DNA from: Paenibacillus nasutitermitis
GTDB taxonomy: Bacteria > Bacillota > Bacilli > Paenibacillales > Paenibacillaceae
DNA: 64,000 bases
Direction of reading: 5' to 3'
Assembly: GCF_014641075.1 (NCBI RefSeq)
Contig: NZ_BMHP01000003.1
Location: forward strand, 1,240,001-1,304,000
The notes below the pieces were generated by a model. It searched no databases and had not been told where the DNA came from. It was given only the letters and a program-made list of their open reading frames with translations. This document shows positions 18,100 through 27,900 of this stretch, piece by piece. Within the stretch, counting starts at the first letter, position 1, and each line of letters opens with the position of its first letter. Position numbers and translations under genes: made by a program.

Positions 18100-20058
18100 T
18101 CACCAAGCCCATAGGTTGCTATTATCATCGACTGTGGTATTACTGAGTGTTGCCAGGTATAACCGGCTGCCGTGAGGGGGAAGTTTGACGATCAATTGCT
18201 CGACCCGGACATCCCTATCCCATTTCGTCTTCCACAGCTTGACATGCCATGCCTTCACACCTGTAAGCTGCTCCAGATCGTACTGCTCTGTAAGCGGCTC
18301 CGAGGTCGGATTAAAGAACAGCAGGAGCGCCCGGCCTTCCTCCGGCCACACATGCGTGAGAACCAGTTCCTTGCGCCCTTCATGAAGCAAAGGCTGGCGT
18401 GCCCGGACAACCCTCTCCCCGGGCACGATCATCCGAAACAGATCGATCCTCTCCGGAGGAAGCTCATGCAGCGGATCGGACGTATAGATGGTTCCGCCTG
18501 ACACAGCTTGCAGCAGAGCCAGCGACTCCAGCTCCGCCCCGCTCATATGGATGTGGAAATCGCGGAGCAGCACCGCATCGGGATCGTTCTGCCAGAACAG
18601 CCCATTCATATAGCTGCAGCCGGAGATTTGCCGGATCATATTTTCCGGACCAAACTGCCTGTCGTTCCACTCCGCTCCGATGTCGTCGCCGATCCGCATG
18701 GCATCGGCATAGCCGATGAAGGGCATGAACGGAGCGATGCAGCCGATCCAATAGCTTTCTTCGCCGATTTCCTCGCGAATCGCTTCGAGCAGCTGGCGAA
18801 AGTATTGCACGGAAGTGAGCCCGGGCGTATGCCGGCTGACCTTCGTGCTGTCCTGAATGCCCCACAGCATGAAATCGGTTTTGAATAATTGCGCCCCCTG
18901 GCTGCGAAAGGTGCGGAAGACGCCTCGAATGTAGTTCATCGCCTCCGGATGGCTCGTATCGAGCACGTAATATTCGTCATCGGCATAACCCCACGCCTTC
19001 GGCTCATTGTAGCAGCGCCATTCGATAACCGGGTGTCCGGACAAATCATGCAGGACCCACTCCGGATGGTCCCGATAAAGGCTGCTGCGGCTGCCGACCA
19101 TAAACGGAGCGATCCAGATGCCGGGGGTGTACCCGCTGTCCGCGATATCGGCGAATGCCGGGCCCAGCCCTTCCGGCCAAAGCTCATTCGACTCCAGCCA
19201 GTCCCCTGCGGAAGGGAAATATCCGGCGTCGATCTGAATGGACTGGAGCGGAACAGCAGGCTGCAGCTTGGAGAATGCAGGCAAATATTCGCGCAGCAGC
19301 TGATGGGAGAAACGGTGGTACCAATAATACCAGGAGCACCAGTGATAGGCCGGCGCCCGGTGCGTCCTCGCTTCCATGGCGGCGCCGATCGAGCTTGCTG
19401 CCGCTGATAGCGCTTGTTCCAAATCGGTGAACCCACTTAATTGAATCGGTGGCAAGCAGACTGCCGCTCCCCCCGCCGCTGTCCGTTCCATCCGGAAACC
19501 GGCCGAAATGACGATCCCCCCTTCCTCTCCGCCAAGAGTCTGAATATCGTACCGGTGGATGTAGGTGTCCTGCTTGTCGGCCCAGCAGCTCAAATATTGT
19601 CCTCCCCCGCCCAGAACGGCGAGTCCGTAGCTCTCCGCCTTGCCAAGCGGCTGCTGCGCCAGCTGACTGGCGGCAATCAGTCCGGTTGCTGCTCCTATGC
19701 CGAAGCCTTGACGATATACGGACGGGAGCGACTCCGCCCTGGCCTGGAAGAAAGGATAGAAGCTGTGCGGTGCGGCTGTAAATCCCCGTAATTCGGTTGC
19801 AATTGCAATCCCGGAGCCACCCGCTTCGTCTGAACGGTCCGCAATCCGGACCACAACCTGCCTGGGATCCCCAGACCTCCCAAGCTCCCGGCTATCCAGC
19901 GTATATACGGCTTCGCAATAATCCTTGCCGCGTGTCACCCCCACCTGCACCGGGCGCAAGGGCCGACCGTCTATCCCCGGGTAACAGTCGAGCAGCTTCA
20001 TGTCCCCGGCCAAGATATCAAAACTTCCATCATCGTGAACCTTCACCTTTACGTCCAT
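18100..20058 (-). CDS. GH36-like alpha-galactosidase (clan GH-D)
   Basis: This 652-residue cytosolic enzyme (no signal peptide) has an N-terminal beta-supersandwich (1-230), a (beta/alpha)8 barrel (235-560) and a C-terminal beta domain. Clan GH-D signatures are YHWCSWYYWYHRF at the barrel entrance, QLFKTDFML with the nucleophile Asp, and MRIGDDIGAEW with the acid/base Asp. Such enzymes hydrolyse alpha-galactosides, though related clades also act on alpha-N-acetylgalactosaminides. The gene begins seven bases after the stop of the second permease gene, with a GAGG site, so it is translated as part of the importer operon. Confidence 0.88.
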   Translation of the reverse strand: MDVKVKVHDDGSFDILAGDMKLLDCYPGIDGRPLRPVQVGVTRGKDYCEAVYTLDSRELGRSGDPRQVVVRIADRSDEAGGSGIAIATELRGFTAAPHSFYPFFQARAESLPSVYRQGFGIGAATGLIAASQLAQQPLGKAESYGLAVLGGGGQYLSCWADKQDTYIHRYDIQTLGGEEGGIVISAGFRMERTAAGGAAVCLPPIQLSGFTDLEQALSAAASSIGAAMEARTHRAPAYHWCSWYYWYHRFSHQLLREYLPAFSKLQPAVPLQSIQIDAGYFPSAGDWLESNELWPEGLGPAFADIADSGYTPGIWIAPFMVGSRSSLYRDHPEWVLHDLSGHPVIEWRCYNEPKAWGYADDEYYVLDTSHPEAMNYIRGVFRTFRSQGAQLFKTDFMLWGIQDSTKVSRHTPGLTSVQYFRQLLEAIREEIGEESYWIGCIAPFMPFIGYADAMRIGDDIGAEWNDRQFGPENMIRQISGCSYMNGLFWQNDPDAVLLRDFHIHMSGAELESLALLQAVSGGTIYTSDPLHELPPERIDLFRMIVPGERVVRARQPLLHEGRKELVLTHVWPEEGRALLLFFNPTSEPLTEQYDLEQLTGVKAWHVKLWKTKWDRDVRVEQLIVKLPPHGSRLYLATLSNTTVDDNSNLWAW

Positions 20059-20065
20059 AGCCGCC

Positions 20066-20956
20066 TCATTCCTTCACGCTGCCAAGGACAATGCCCTTGA
20101 CGAAATATTTCTGCAAGAATGGATACAAACACATAATGGGAAACGCCGCCAGAAAAATTTGCGCCGCCTTGAGCGTCCGGTCGGAAACCGCCATCAGGTT
20201 GGCCAATTCCTCCTTGCTTGCGTGGGATAGCGCACTGGCGTCGAAGCTGACCACTTTCGTCTGCAAATAAGTCTGCAGCGGATAATGTTCCGGCCTCTTC
20301 ATCAGAATCAAGCCGTCGAACCACGAGTTCCAGTGGCCGACGCAGGTGAACAACAGGATCGTGGCCAGCGCGGGTTTGGACAAAGGGACAAGGATGCGCC
20401 ACATGATCGTCCAATGTCCGGCGCCGTCTACGAAGGCCGATTCCTGAAGCTCCTTCGGCAGCTGGCGGAAGAAGTTCAACAGCAGGATACAGTTGAAAAC
20501 CGGTACTGCTCCCGGCAGCACCAGCGCCCAGATCGTATCCATCAGATGAAGCTCGCGGATCGTCAGGTACCATGGAATCAGCCCTCCGCTGAACAGCATG
20601 GTGAAGAACAGAAACCACGCGTACCAGGTACGGAACCGGAATTCCCTGACTTCCTTGGAGAGCGGATACGCGACCAGAATCGTCAGAAACATATTGATCA
20701 GCGAGCCGAGCACGACCCGCTGGATAGAAACCCAATAAGAAGAAAGCAGCAGCTTGTCTTCGAAAGCAAACTGATAGGATCGCAGCGTAAAATTCACCGG
20801 CCACAGCTTCACGGCGCCAGCCGCCGCATCGGCGCTCTCGCTGAGCGACACCGCCAGCACATTGACGATCGGCGCCACGCAAACCAGGGCTGCCGCAATC
20901 AAAAAAAAGGTATTAAAAACATTAAATACCGACTCCGTTTTGCTCCGAAACACGAT
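20066..20956 (-). CDS. CUT1 sugar ABC permease, LplC/YtcP type
   Basis: About 296 residues with six membrane segments, EAA loop LPKELQESAFVDGAGHW and the C-terminal signature KYFVKGIVLGSVKE. The frame reaches a TTG at 20974 that overlaps the upstream stop, but GGGGG lies eight bases before a GTG at 20956, which is the preferred start. It pairs with the LplB-type permease immediately upstream. Confidence 0.92.
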   Translation of the reverse strand: MVFRSKTESVFNVFNTFFLIAAALVCVAPIVNVLAVSLSESADAAAGAVKLWPVNFTLRSYQFAFEDKLLLSSYWVSIQRVVLGSLINMFLTILVAYPLSKEVREFRFRTWYAWFLFFTMLFSGGLIPWYLTIRELHLMDTIWALVLPGAVPVFNCILLLNFFRQLPKELQESAFVDGAGHWTIMWRILVPLSKPALATILLFTCVGHWNSWFDGLILMKRPEHYPLQTYLQTKVVSFDASALSHASKEELANLMAVSDRTLKAAQIFLAAFPIMCLYPFLQKYFVKGIVLGSVKE

Positions 20957-20970
20957 CACGGCCCCCTTCT

Positions 20971-21906
20971 TCAAAAAATGCGATAATTAGCAAACCGGTA
21001 AGCGCACAGGTAGGAAATGACAATAAAACAGGTCGAGACAATCGACTTGAACAGCCCTACTGCAGTGGCCACACCATATTGCGCATCGAGAAGGCCGAGT
21101 CTGTACACAAGCGTGTCAAGAATGTCCCCTGTCCGGTAGACGACCGGACTGTATAAATTAAACACCTGGTCGAAGCCGGCATTCAGTACATTGCCGAGAC
21201 TGAGCGTCATCATGAGTACGATGATCGGCGCCATGCCGGGCAGCGTAATATGCAGCGTCTGCTTTAGCCGGGTCGCGCCGTCGCAGACGGCAGCCTCGTA
21301 CAAGGCAGGATTAATCGAAGTAATAGCGGCCAGATAGATAATGGTGCCGAAGCCGAACTCTTTCCAGACATCCGACGCGACGAGCATATAAGGGAACAAG
21401 CGTTCATTGCCGAGAAAAAATACCGGTTCGATGCCGGCCACTCCAAGCAGGCTGTTCAGCAGTCCCCCGGAAGGCGACAAAATATCGATCATAATCCCCC
21501 CCAGGATCACCCAGGACATGAAATGCGGAAGATAAATAAGCGTCTGGATCGTTCGTTTGACCTTGCTCCCCAGGATTTCGTTCAGCAGCAGCGCGAACGT
21601 GATGGGGGCGACCAGACCGGCAACGATCTTCATTAACGAAATATAAACCGTATTCCACATGACCTGCCCAAAACCCGGCATGTTCATGACATATTGGAAG
21701 TTATCCCACCCGACGAACGGAGAACCGAAGAAACCCTTGCTCGGATTAAACCGCTCGAAGGCAATCAATATTCCGGCCATGGGCATGTAGCTGAAAAGCA
21801 GGACGATAATAACGGCCGGCAGCAGCATCAGGTGCAGCGGCCATTCTTTCGCATGTCTCTTTCGTTTCGATGAGGAAGAAGAAGCTCCAATCATTACTGT
21901 CATCAC
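20971..21906 (-). CDS. CUT1 sugar ABC permease, LplB type
   Basis: About 311 residues with six membrane segments. The N-terminal block LLPAVIIVLLFSYMPMAGILIAF and the EAA loop NPALYEAAVCDGATRLKQ are typical of LplB. The exact start is uncertain: GTG at 21906, ATG at 21903 and ATG at 21894 are all close to an AAAGGG ribosome site. A Ser-rich basic N terminus precedes the first membrane helix. It follows the binding-protein gene by 61 bases. Confidence 0.92.
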   Translation of the reverse strand: MMTVMIGASSSSSKRKRHAKEWPLHLMLLPAVIIVLLFSYMPMAGILIAFERFNPSKGFFGSPFVGWDNFQYVMNMPGFGQVMWNTVYISLMKIVAGLVAPITFALLLNEILGSKVKRTIQTLIYLPHFMSWVILGGIMIDILSPSGGLLNSLLGVAGIEPVFFLGNERLFPYMLVASDVWKEFGFGTIIYLAAITSINPALYEAAVCDGATRLKQTLHITLPGMAPIIVLMMTLSLGNVLNAGFDQVFNLYSPVVYRTGDILDTLVYRLGLLDAQYGVATAVGLFKSIVSTCFIVISYLCAYRFANYRIF

Positions 21907-21967
21907 CCTTTGATTCTAAGTAGCGAAGGAGAAGCACGCGTGCAGCCTCCCCCTCGCTTATCTGTGC

Positions 21968-23749
21968 TTACTTCTGGTCGGCTGCCCAGCCATTGACTTC
22001 TTCCGTAATATCCGCACCGCCGAGCGAGTTCCAATTCTGCACGAACTTATCGAATTGCTCGATGGGGGTAACCCCCATAATGAATTTCGTATAATTCTCC
22101 AGCACCAACTTCTCCAATGTCGATTGCTTGGCTGTCATCGTCGGCGTAGGCGCGCCGTAGAAAGCCGGTTGAACGATTTGTCCTTTCTCGACATATTCGT
22201 TGATTACGCTGTAAGCGCCGAACGGTCCGACCCAGACCCACCCCGGAAAGTTTTCTGTTTTCACACCGCCGGCTTTGCCTTCGCCGCCTTCGCCGGCAAA
22301 GTTTTCTGTAAACTGCTTGAGATCGTTATCGTTGCCCTGGTTCCAGGCGCTTAAGCTTTTGGCATCCTTCGTTTTGCCGAATTCAACGATTCCGTTGTGG
22401 ATCAATATGTTTTGCTGCGGGTGGAATACCGTAATCGGCGAGTACTTATATTCGCTGTGAGATTCTTCCGGATAGTTCGGTCCATTGTGATACCTCGGGT
22501 CATAATTCTCGCTCATCGGATTTTGCTTGTTCAGGAAATAGTTCAGGATTTTAACCGCAGCTTCGGGATTCTTCGCGCCTTTACGGACGACATAGAAGTT
22601 GCTGACGCCCAGAACGTTCTCCGCCGTAATCTTATCGTCGATGGAAGGGATCGCATAAGGCCTCCAGTCGGCCTGCGGATTCTTCTTAACCGCATCCGGC
22701 AGCGGCGAGAATGCGTTCCAGTGCTGGCCGTAGAACATGCCGATCTTCTCGGAGACGACCGACTCGCTCACTTTCCCGCCATCCTTCACGGCAAAATCCT
22801 TCTCGATATAGCCTGCTTTGTACATCTCCGCCAGTTTCCCCAGGGCGGTCTTCGCTTCGGCTTGGACGTAGCCCAGAATCAGCTTCCCGCTGCTGTCCTT
22901 GTTCCATAGCAGATTGCCGGGCATGCCAGTCACGACATGGTAGCCGTTGAAATATCCGTTCAGTACGTATTGGCCGCCGAACAGCTCTTTCTGCAGACCA
23001 AGGCCGTACGTATCCTTCTGTCCGTTGCCGTCAGGATCGTTCTCTGTGAACGCCTTGGCCACGTTCATCAGATCGTCCATAGTCTTAGGCGGCTGCAATC
23101 CCGCCTTGTCGAGCCAATCCTTACGCACCCACAGCACGGGCGCAGAGTCGAGTGCGCCGTTCATCGCCGGGATTGCCAGCAGCTTGCCGTCGAACGTTGC
23201 CTGTTTCAACCCGATGCCGCCATCCGCCGTCATGATCTGATTCGTTAAGTCGGACTTGTAAGACTCATAGACGTCCGTCAGATCCTCGACCATCTCGTTG
23301 TCGACCAACTGCTTGAGCTGAACCGCATTGACGAGCGTAATATCGGGCAGATCGTCCGAAGCAATCGTCACGTTCAATTTCTGTTCATACTGATTGTCCG
23401 GAACGAGCCAATCCACCTTCAGCTTGACGCCTAATTCCTGATCAAGCCCTTGCGTCCACAGATTGTTGTCGATCGACTCGCCTGCCGGAAATTTCATCGC
23501 TCCGTCATCAAGCGACTTGACCGTCGTCACCTGAATCGGCGGATCGAACTTGGCGAGCGGGTCACGCGGCCCCGACTCCGCTCCCTCCTTGGTTGAACCA
23601 GCCGTTTCGTTTACGCCGCTTTCGTTCTTCTGTTTGTTTGGCGCTTGGCCGCCTTCCCCATTCGAACCGCTGCATGCCGCAAGCATCATTACGAGCATGA
23701 ACGCCATCGCAGCCAGACCCACTGTCTTTATCCGTATTCTCTTGTTCAT
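21968..23749 (-). CDS. Extracellular sugar-binding lipoprotein of CUT1 ABC importer (LplA-like)
   Basis: A 593-residue lipoprotein with signal peptide and lipobox LAAC (Cys26), a Gly/Asn/Glu-rich tether and a large family 1 solute-binding fold. The segment DPDGNGQKDTYGLG resembles the Ca-binding-like loop frequent in this subfamily. The start ATG has GGAGG six bases upstream. It is the first gene of the nine-gene glycan operon, directly below a promoter/cre pair. Its ligand is probably an oligosaccharide released by the secreted enzymes. Confidence 0.93.
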   Translation of the reverse strand: MNKRIRIKTVGLAAMAFMLVMMLAACSGSNGEGGQAPNKQKNESGVNETAGSTKEGAESGPRDPLAKFDPPIQVTTVKSLDDGAMKFPAGESIDNNLWTQGLDQELGVKLKVDWLVPDNQYEQKLNVTIASDDLPDITLVNAVQLKQLVDNEMVEDLTDVYESYKSDLTNQIMTADGGIGLKQATFDGKLLAIPAMNGALDSAPVLWVRKDWLDKAGLQPPKTMDDLMNVAKAFTENDPDGNGQKDTYGLGLQKELFGGQYVLNGYFNGYHVVTGMPGNLLWNKDSSGKLILGYVQAEAKTALGKLAEMYKAGYIEKDFAVKDGGKVSESVVSEKIGMFYGQHWNAFSPLPDAVKKNPQADWRPYAIPSIDDKITAENVLGVSNFYVVRKGAKNPEAAVKILNYFLNKQNPMSENYDPRYHNGPNYPEESHSEYKYSPITVFHPQQNILIHNGIVEFGKTKDAKSLSAWNQGNDNDLKQFTENFAGEGGEGKAGGVKTENFPGWVWVGPFGAYSVINEYVEKGQIVQPAFYGAPTPTMTAKQSTLEKLVLENYTKFIMGVTPIEQFDKFVQNWNSLGGADITEEVNGWAADQK

Positions 23750-23789
23750 ATTTCTCCTCCATCGATGTAGTTAGAGCCCCCTTTTGTCT

Positions 23790-23803
23790 TGTAAGCGCTC
23801 TAT
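23790..23803 (-). promoter_or_regulatory. CcpA binding site (cre), 12 of 14 positions
   Basis: TGTAAGCGCTCTAT matches TGWAANCGNTNWCA except the last two bases and contains the core AAGCGCT. It lies 8 bases below the -10 box of the long glycan operon, the same geometry as the site at 7119-7132. Confidence 0.65.
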
Positions 23804-23811
23804 ATGGCTTC

Positions 23812-23840
23812 ATTATGATTCATCCGGCGCGTTCTGCAAA
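23812..23840 (-). promoter_or_regulatory. Sigma-A-like promoter of the nine-gene glycan operon
   Basis: -35 TTTGCA (23835-23840) and -10 CATAAT (23812-23817) on the minus strand are 17 bases apart. It sits 63 bases before the binding-protein start codon and just above the cre site. Confidence 0.55.
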
Positions 23841-24010
23841 CGCATAACCTTTTTACCTGCTTATAGTTTTTTTACCTCGAAGGCTGCGACCGCTTGTTTT
23901 TACACCGGTTAAAAAATTGCCGCCAACATGCCAAATAGCCCGCAGCTGAATATCCAGATGCAGACTTTATGCTCGAAGAACCGTGAAGCGGCGCTTACCA
24001 TGATTTCCTA

Positions 24011-24062
24011 TAAAAAAATCCATCTCTCCCTATAAGCGGTACGCTCATAAGGAGAATGGATC
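24011..24062 (-). terminator. Intrinsic terminator below permease pseudogene
   Basis: On the minus strand the arms ATCCATTCTCCTTATGAGC and GCTTATAGGGAGAGATGGAT pair over about 19 bases with one bulge and wobble pairs around a short loop, followed by seven T. It isolates the glycan operon promoter from upstream transcription. Confidence 0.8.
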
Positions 24063-24078
24063 GTGTAGTTCAAAAAGA

Positions 24079-24717
24079 TTAACCTTTAACTGCCCCTGCA
24101 GTCATTCCCGCGATCAGATGCTTCTGAGCGAACATGTAGAAGATAAGGACAGGAAGCGCGCAAATAATCAGATCCGCGAAAAGAAGTTCCCATTGCGTTC
24201 CGTACATGGAATTAAAATGATAAATCGTCATGGGGAGTGTCTGCTGTGAGGACTCCGGCAAATAGATCAGCGGACCGATGAAATCGTTCCACGTTCCCAT
24301 AAAGGTCAGAATAGCCCCCGTAGCAATAATCGGCTTTAACTGCGACAAAATGACTTGGAAAAACAGCCGAAATACTCCGCACCCTTCAATCATCGCCGAT
24401 TCATCAATTTCTTTGGGCACCGTCTTGATAAAACCCGAGAAGAGAAATACCAGCACGGGCGACCCTCCGGCAATACCAAGCAGAATGAATCCAAGCCGCG
24501 TACCATATAAGTGAACCCAATCCATCACGAGGATGGTCGGGATCAGAAACCCTCCGGGTATAAGGCCAAACAGGATTAAGGATAAGACAAGCCGGCTCCA
24601 CCGATCAGATCTTCTGGCCAGAACGAATGCCGTCATGGATGAAAGCAAGGTTTGACTGACAACAGCAAAAAAAACAAAAAATACACTGGTACTGCAGTGT
24701 CTAAAATAATCAGCAAC
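24079..24717 (-). pseudogene. 5'-truncated sugar ABC permease (LplC/MalG type)
   Basis: From about 24717 the frame encodes a normal permease body: a membrane helix, LLSSMTAFVLARR, the EAA loop VPKEIDESAMIEGCGVFRLFF, and the C terminus QKHLIAGMTAGAVKG. The first membrane helix and the periplasmic loop before it are missing. The frame happens to stay open to an ATG at 24852, but codons 34-45 of that longer frame are the arms of a perfect terminator-like palindrome, so that stretch was not originally protein coding. No partner permease or binding-protein gene is next to it. It is probably the remnant of a fourth importer, cut by a deletion or insertion at about 24717. Confidence 0.75.
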
Positions 24718-24752
24718 AAATAACCTTGGCCGACTAACGGCCAAGGTTATTT
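24718..24752. terminator. Perfect 14-bp palindrome, terminator-like
   Basis: AAATAACCTTGGCC (24718-24731) and its exact complement (24739-24752) flank a 7-base loop. Short T-runs lie on both sides, so it could end transcription in either direction. It marks the break point of the permease pseudogene. Confidence 0.65.
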
Positions 24753-24773
24753 CAATACATGTGAATCGGAGCG

Positions 24774-24810
24774 GGTCCGGCGATGAGTGACCCACCATCA
24801 TCGCCGGATC
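24774..24810. repeat. 13-bp inverted repeat
   Basis: GGTCCGGCGATGA (24774-24786) pairs with TCATCGCCGGATC (24798-24810) with a single wobble, around an 11-base loop. It lies between the permease remnant and the SLH gene, has no T-tract, and may be a relic of the rearrangement there. Confidence 0.5.
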
Positions 24811-24916
24811 TGAATTGTCCCCGATGGAAGATAAAACCAGTATATAACCCATTTCGCGTAATTTCTTAAGCCATTACCGACCCGATCATAGATGCTGCCA
24901 GGGAATCGGGAAAGCT

Positions 24917-27900
24917 TTATGGATTTATCAGTTTTGCAGCTTGCAGCAGGCGGTGTACAAGAGCAGCCGTTTCGGCACGAGTCAGATTAGCGTCAACTTC
25001 CAGCTTTTCGCCTCGTCCGTTCATAAGGTTAAGGCTGATGGCAGCGGCGACGTTCGTCCGTGCCCAGCTCGCTATTTCGCTGCCGTCCTTAAATGCTGAC
25101 AATACGCGAGTAACCTCTGCAGCAGGCAGTTCCGATTTCAGCTTTGCGATACTTGCAGCGCGTACCAACACAGCCGTTGCTTCTTGTCGGCTGACGTTCT
25201 GATCCGGACGGAATGTGCCGTCCTCGTAACCGTCAATCAGCTTGTAGTTGATAGCGGCTTGTACCGTTCGCGCATACCAGCTATTGATCTTAACATCTTT
25301 AAAGGAACCGTCATATGCAGCGTCTTGGATGCCAAGACCTCGTGTGACGATTGCCACAAATTCCGCTCTCGTAATCGATGCGTCAGGACGGAATTTCGTT
25401 GCCGTCACGCCATTTACGATAAGGCGGGAGCTCATGTCGTTGACATCGGCTTGCGCCCAGTGTCCCTTTACGTCATTCATTTCGCGTGGGCTGTAAACGA
25501 CGGAATATGTGCTGTTGGTCAAGCTATTGATAATGGCGTATGTCTTGCCGTTCTCTCTAACAACAACGGTCGGCACATGACCAAGCTTGCGGTCTTCCGT
25601 CCATACTACGCCTGTAGTCACATCACTTGCATCGGTTCCGTCAGGAAGGATAATCTTCCGTTCTACATAGCTGTTAAAGTTGTTCACCAGAACCGTCTGG
25701 GTACCGTAGGAAGCAGTAACCTCGAAGTCAACCGGTGCTCCGACGAGCGTGTACTGATTTTGCTTAGCCGCTCCCTCTACTTGGGTCGCCTTGTCTTTGG
25801 GCGTTGCGGAGATTTGGATGCTGATCGTGATGTCTTCCAACTTCACGTCGGATCCTATCTGAGAAGAGATGCTGTCGAAATTGATTTGCGATGCCGGCAG
25901 CGTGTAAATCGCTTTGTCGGTTACAATCTGGATTTGCGCATCCTTCGATTGCAGGGATTTAACCAAGCTACCGTTCAATTGGCCAACCACAACATCGCTG
26001 TCACCGCTTACCGGAATGGTAATCAGCTTGTTGTTTTCTTTCTCCAGCTTGTCTATTATTCTCTTGCTGTCCAGCGTAATCGTTGTCACGCTCCGACCGT
26101 TCACTGTCGTTTGTTGAGCGGTCGCCAGCTGTCCCTGTATCACACCGTCGACGATGATTTGAAAACCAGGGTTAGTTGGCGTTGAGCCGCCGTCACCGCC
26201 GCCGGGGGATTCGTGCGTATCGACCGTTACAGTCGCTTGAGCCTGCTTGTCTCCATACACGGCGGTAATGACTGTCTGTCCGTCGTCGAGGGCAGTAACC
26301 AGACCGGTGCTGTTCACCGAAGCAACAGTCGCATTGCTCGAGGAATACGTAACGCCTGAGGAGAGCGTGAACGTGCTATTGTTTGAATAGACTGCAGTCG
26401 TTACGGTTTGGTGTGTAGAACCCCGCTCCAATGTATAGCCTGTGCTGTCCAGCGTAAGGCTTGCTAAGGTTACAGGTGGCTTGAAGTAAGCCACATACGT
26501 ATTATCTCCGGTTACAGCAGTAGATGCCAGTTGGTCACTTGTCAGGAGAGTTGCTCCTCCATCTTTGCTCCAGCCAAGGAATGTATTTCCTATCTCAGGA
26601 GTTGCTGTCGGCACTGAAACAGGGAAGCTTCCACTGTAAACCGATTCGGTGACCGAGCCGCTCAGGCTTCCTCCAATTCCAGCCTGGTAGGTAACGAGAT
26701 ACTGAGGGGTCTGAATCCACTTCGCATAAAAAGTGACATTACCCATAATAGTGAATGTATCTCCAGGGGCATAAGTATCTTCTGTGCCGCCAGACCCTGT
26801 GGTCCATCCATCGAAGGTGTGATAGGTTTTCACGAGATTGCCGGTATTGCCACCGACCGTAGCTGTTACGCCTTGTCCGTAGGCTCCACTATCAACCGGC
26901 ACGCTTCCGCCCGTATTGCCGTTGCCGTCGTACGTGATCGTTAACGGCGGAGACCATACGGCATATAAGGTCACGTTTTGCGTCAAAGTGATCGTATCTC
27001 CAGGCACATATTCAGGAACAGTCGCATTTGGAGTGGTGGCCCAGCCATTAAACAGATAGCCTAATCTCACTAGATTGCCTGAGTTGTCTGCTACGATAGC
27101 CGATTCGTACGGCTCGTAACCGACAGGGTCAATTGGTGCGGTTCCGTTTCCGCCATTGGCATTATAGCTAACAGACGCCATCAGCTTGGTAACGTTGCCG
27201 TGAACGAGATTTGTGGTGTAAAAGTAACCGGAGCTGTCTGCGGCCACATCAAATGCGGGGCTAAATATAGAACCGGGTGCAATCGCAATCGTTGTCCAAT
27301 CGTTCTGGCCGCCATTGTATCTCAGTTTGTTTACACCGCCAACTATGCCTATTGTATATACATTATCGAATTTATCGACACTGATGCCGGTAGCAGTGAA
27401 CGAGTTGGCTTGTCCTGCTGGAGGCGCGACATTCGTCCAAATGTTACCTTCAAGAGGAGCGGGAGGACCAGGAGGACGCTTTTGAACGACAGAGAAGCCA
27501 TTCACAGGCGAAGAATCACTTACAAATACATTCCCTTCGCCGTCGGCCGCAATGTCCCACGGAACATAGAACGACGTATCCTCTCCATTAATATTAACCC
27601 ATGAACTCCCGCCGCTAGGCAGCATAAAAACATTCCCAGTAGTTGATAATGGGTTGTTGGTTCCACTGTATTCCGTGACAAATACATTGCCTTGGTTATC
27701 TGCCGCAATGCCTAGCGCAAATCTGAACGTTTGTGTGCCGGTAATGGGCTCCCATGAAGTTGTTCCATGAGGCAGCTTTAGGATTCTGCCAACATTGTCT
27801 GAGCCGAGGGTGCTATTATCGGTAACGTAAACGTTTCCGTCTTTATCTACCGCGATCCCCCGCGGATTAATCAGACCGGCGTTGTGGGTAATGTCGGTGA

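Noticed and set aside
25184..26185. 333-codon plus-strand frame opposite the SLH gene
   Set aside because: It is antisense to well-defined Ig-like and SLH domains, and its translation has no recognisable family features.
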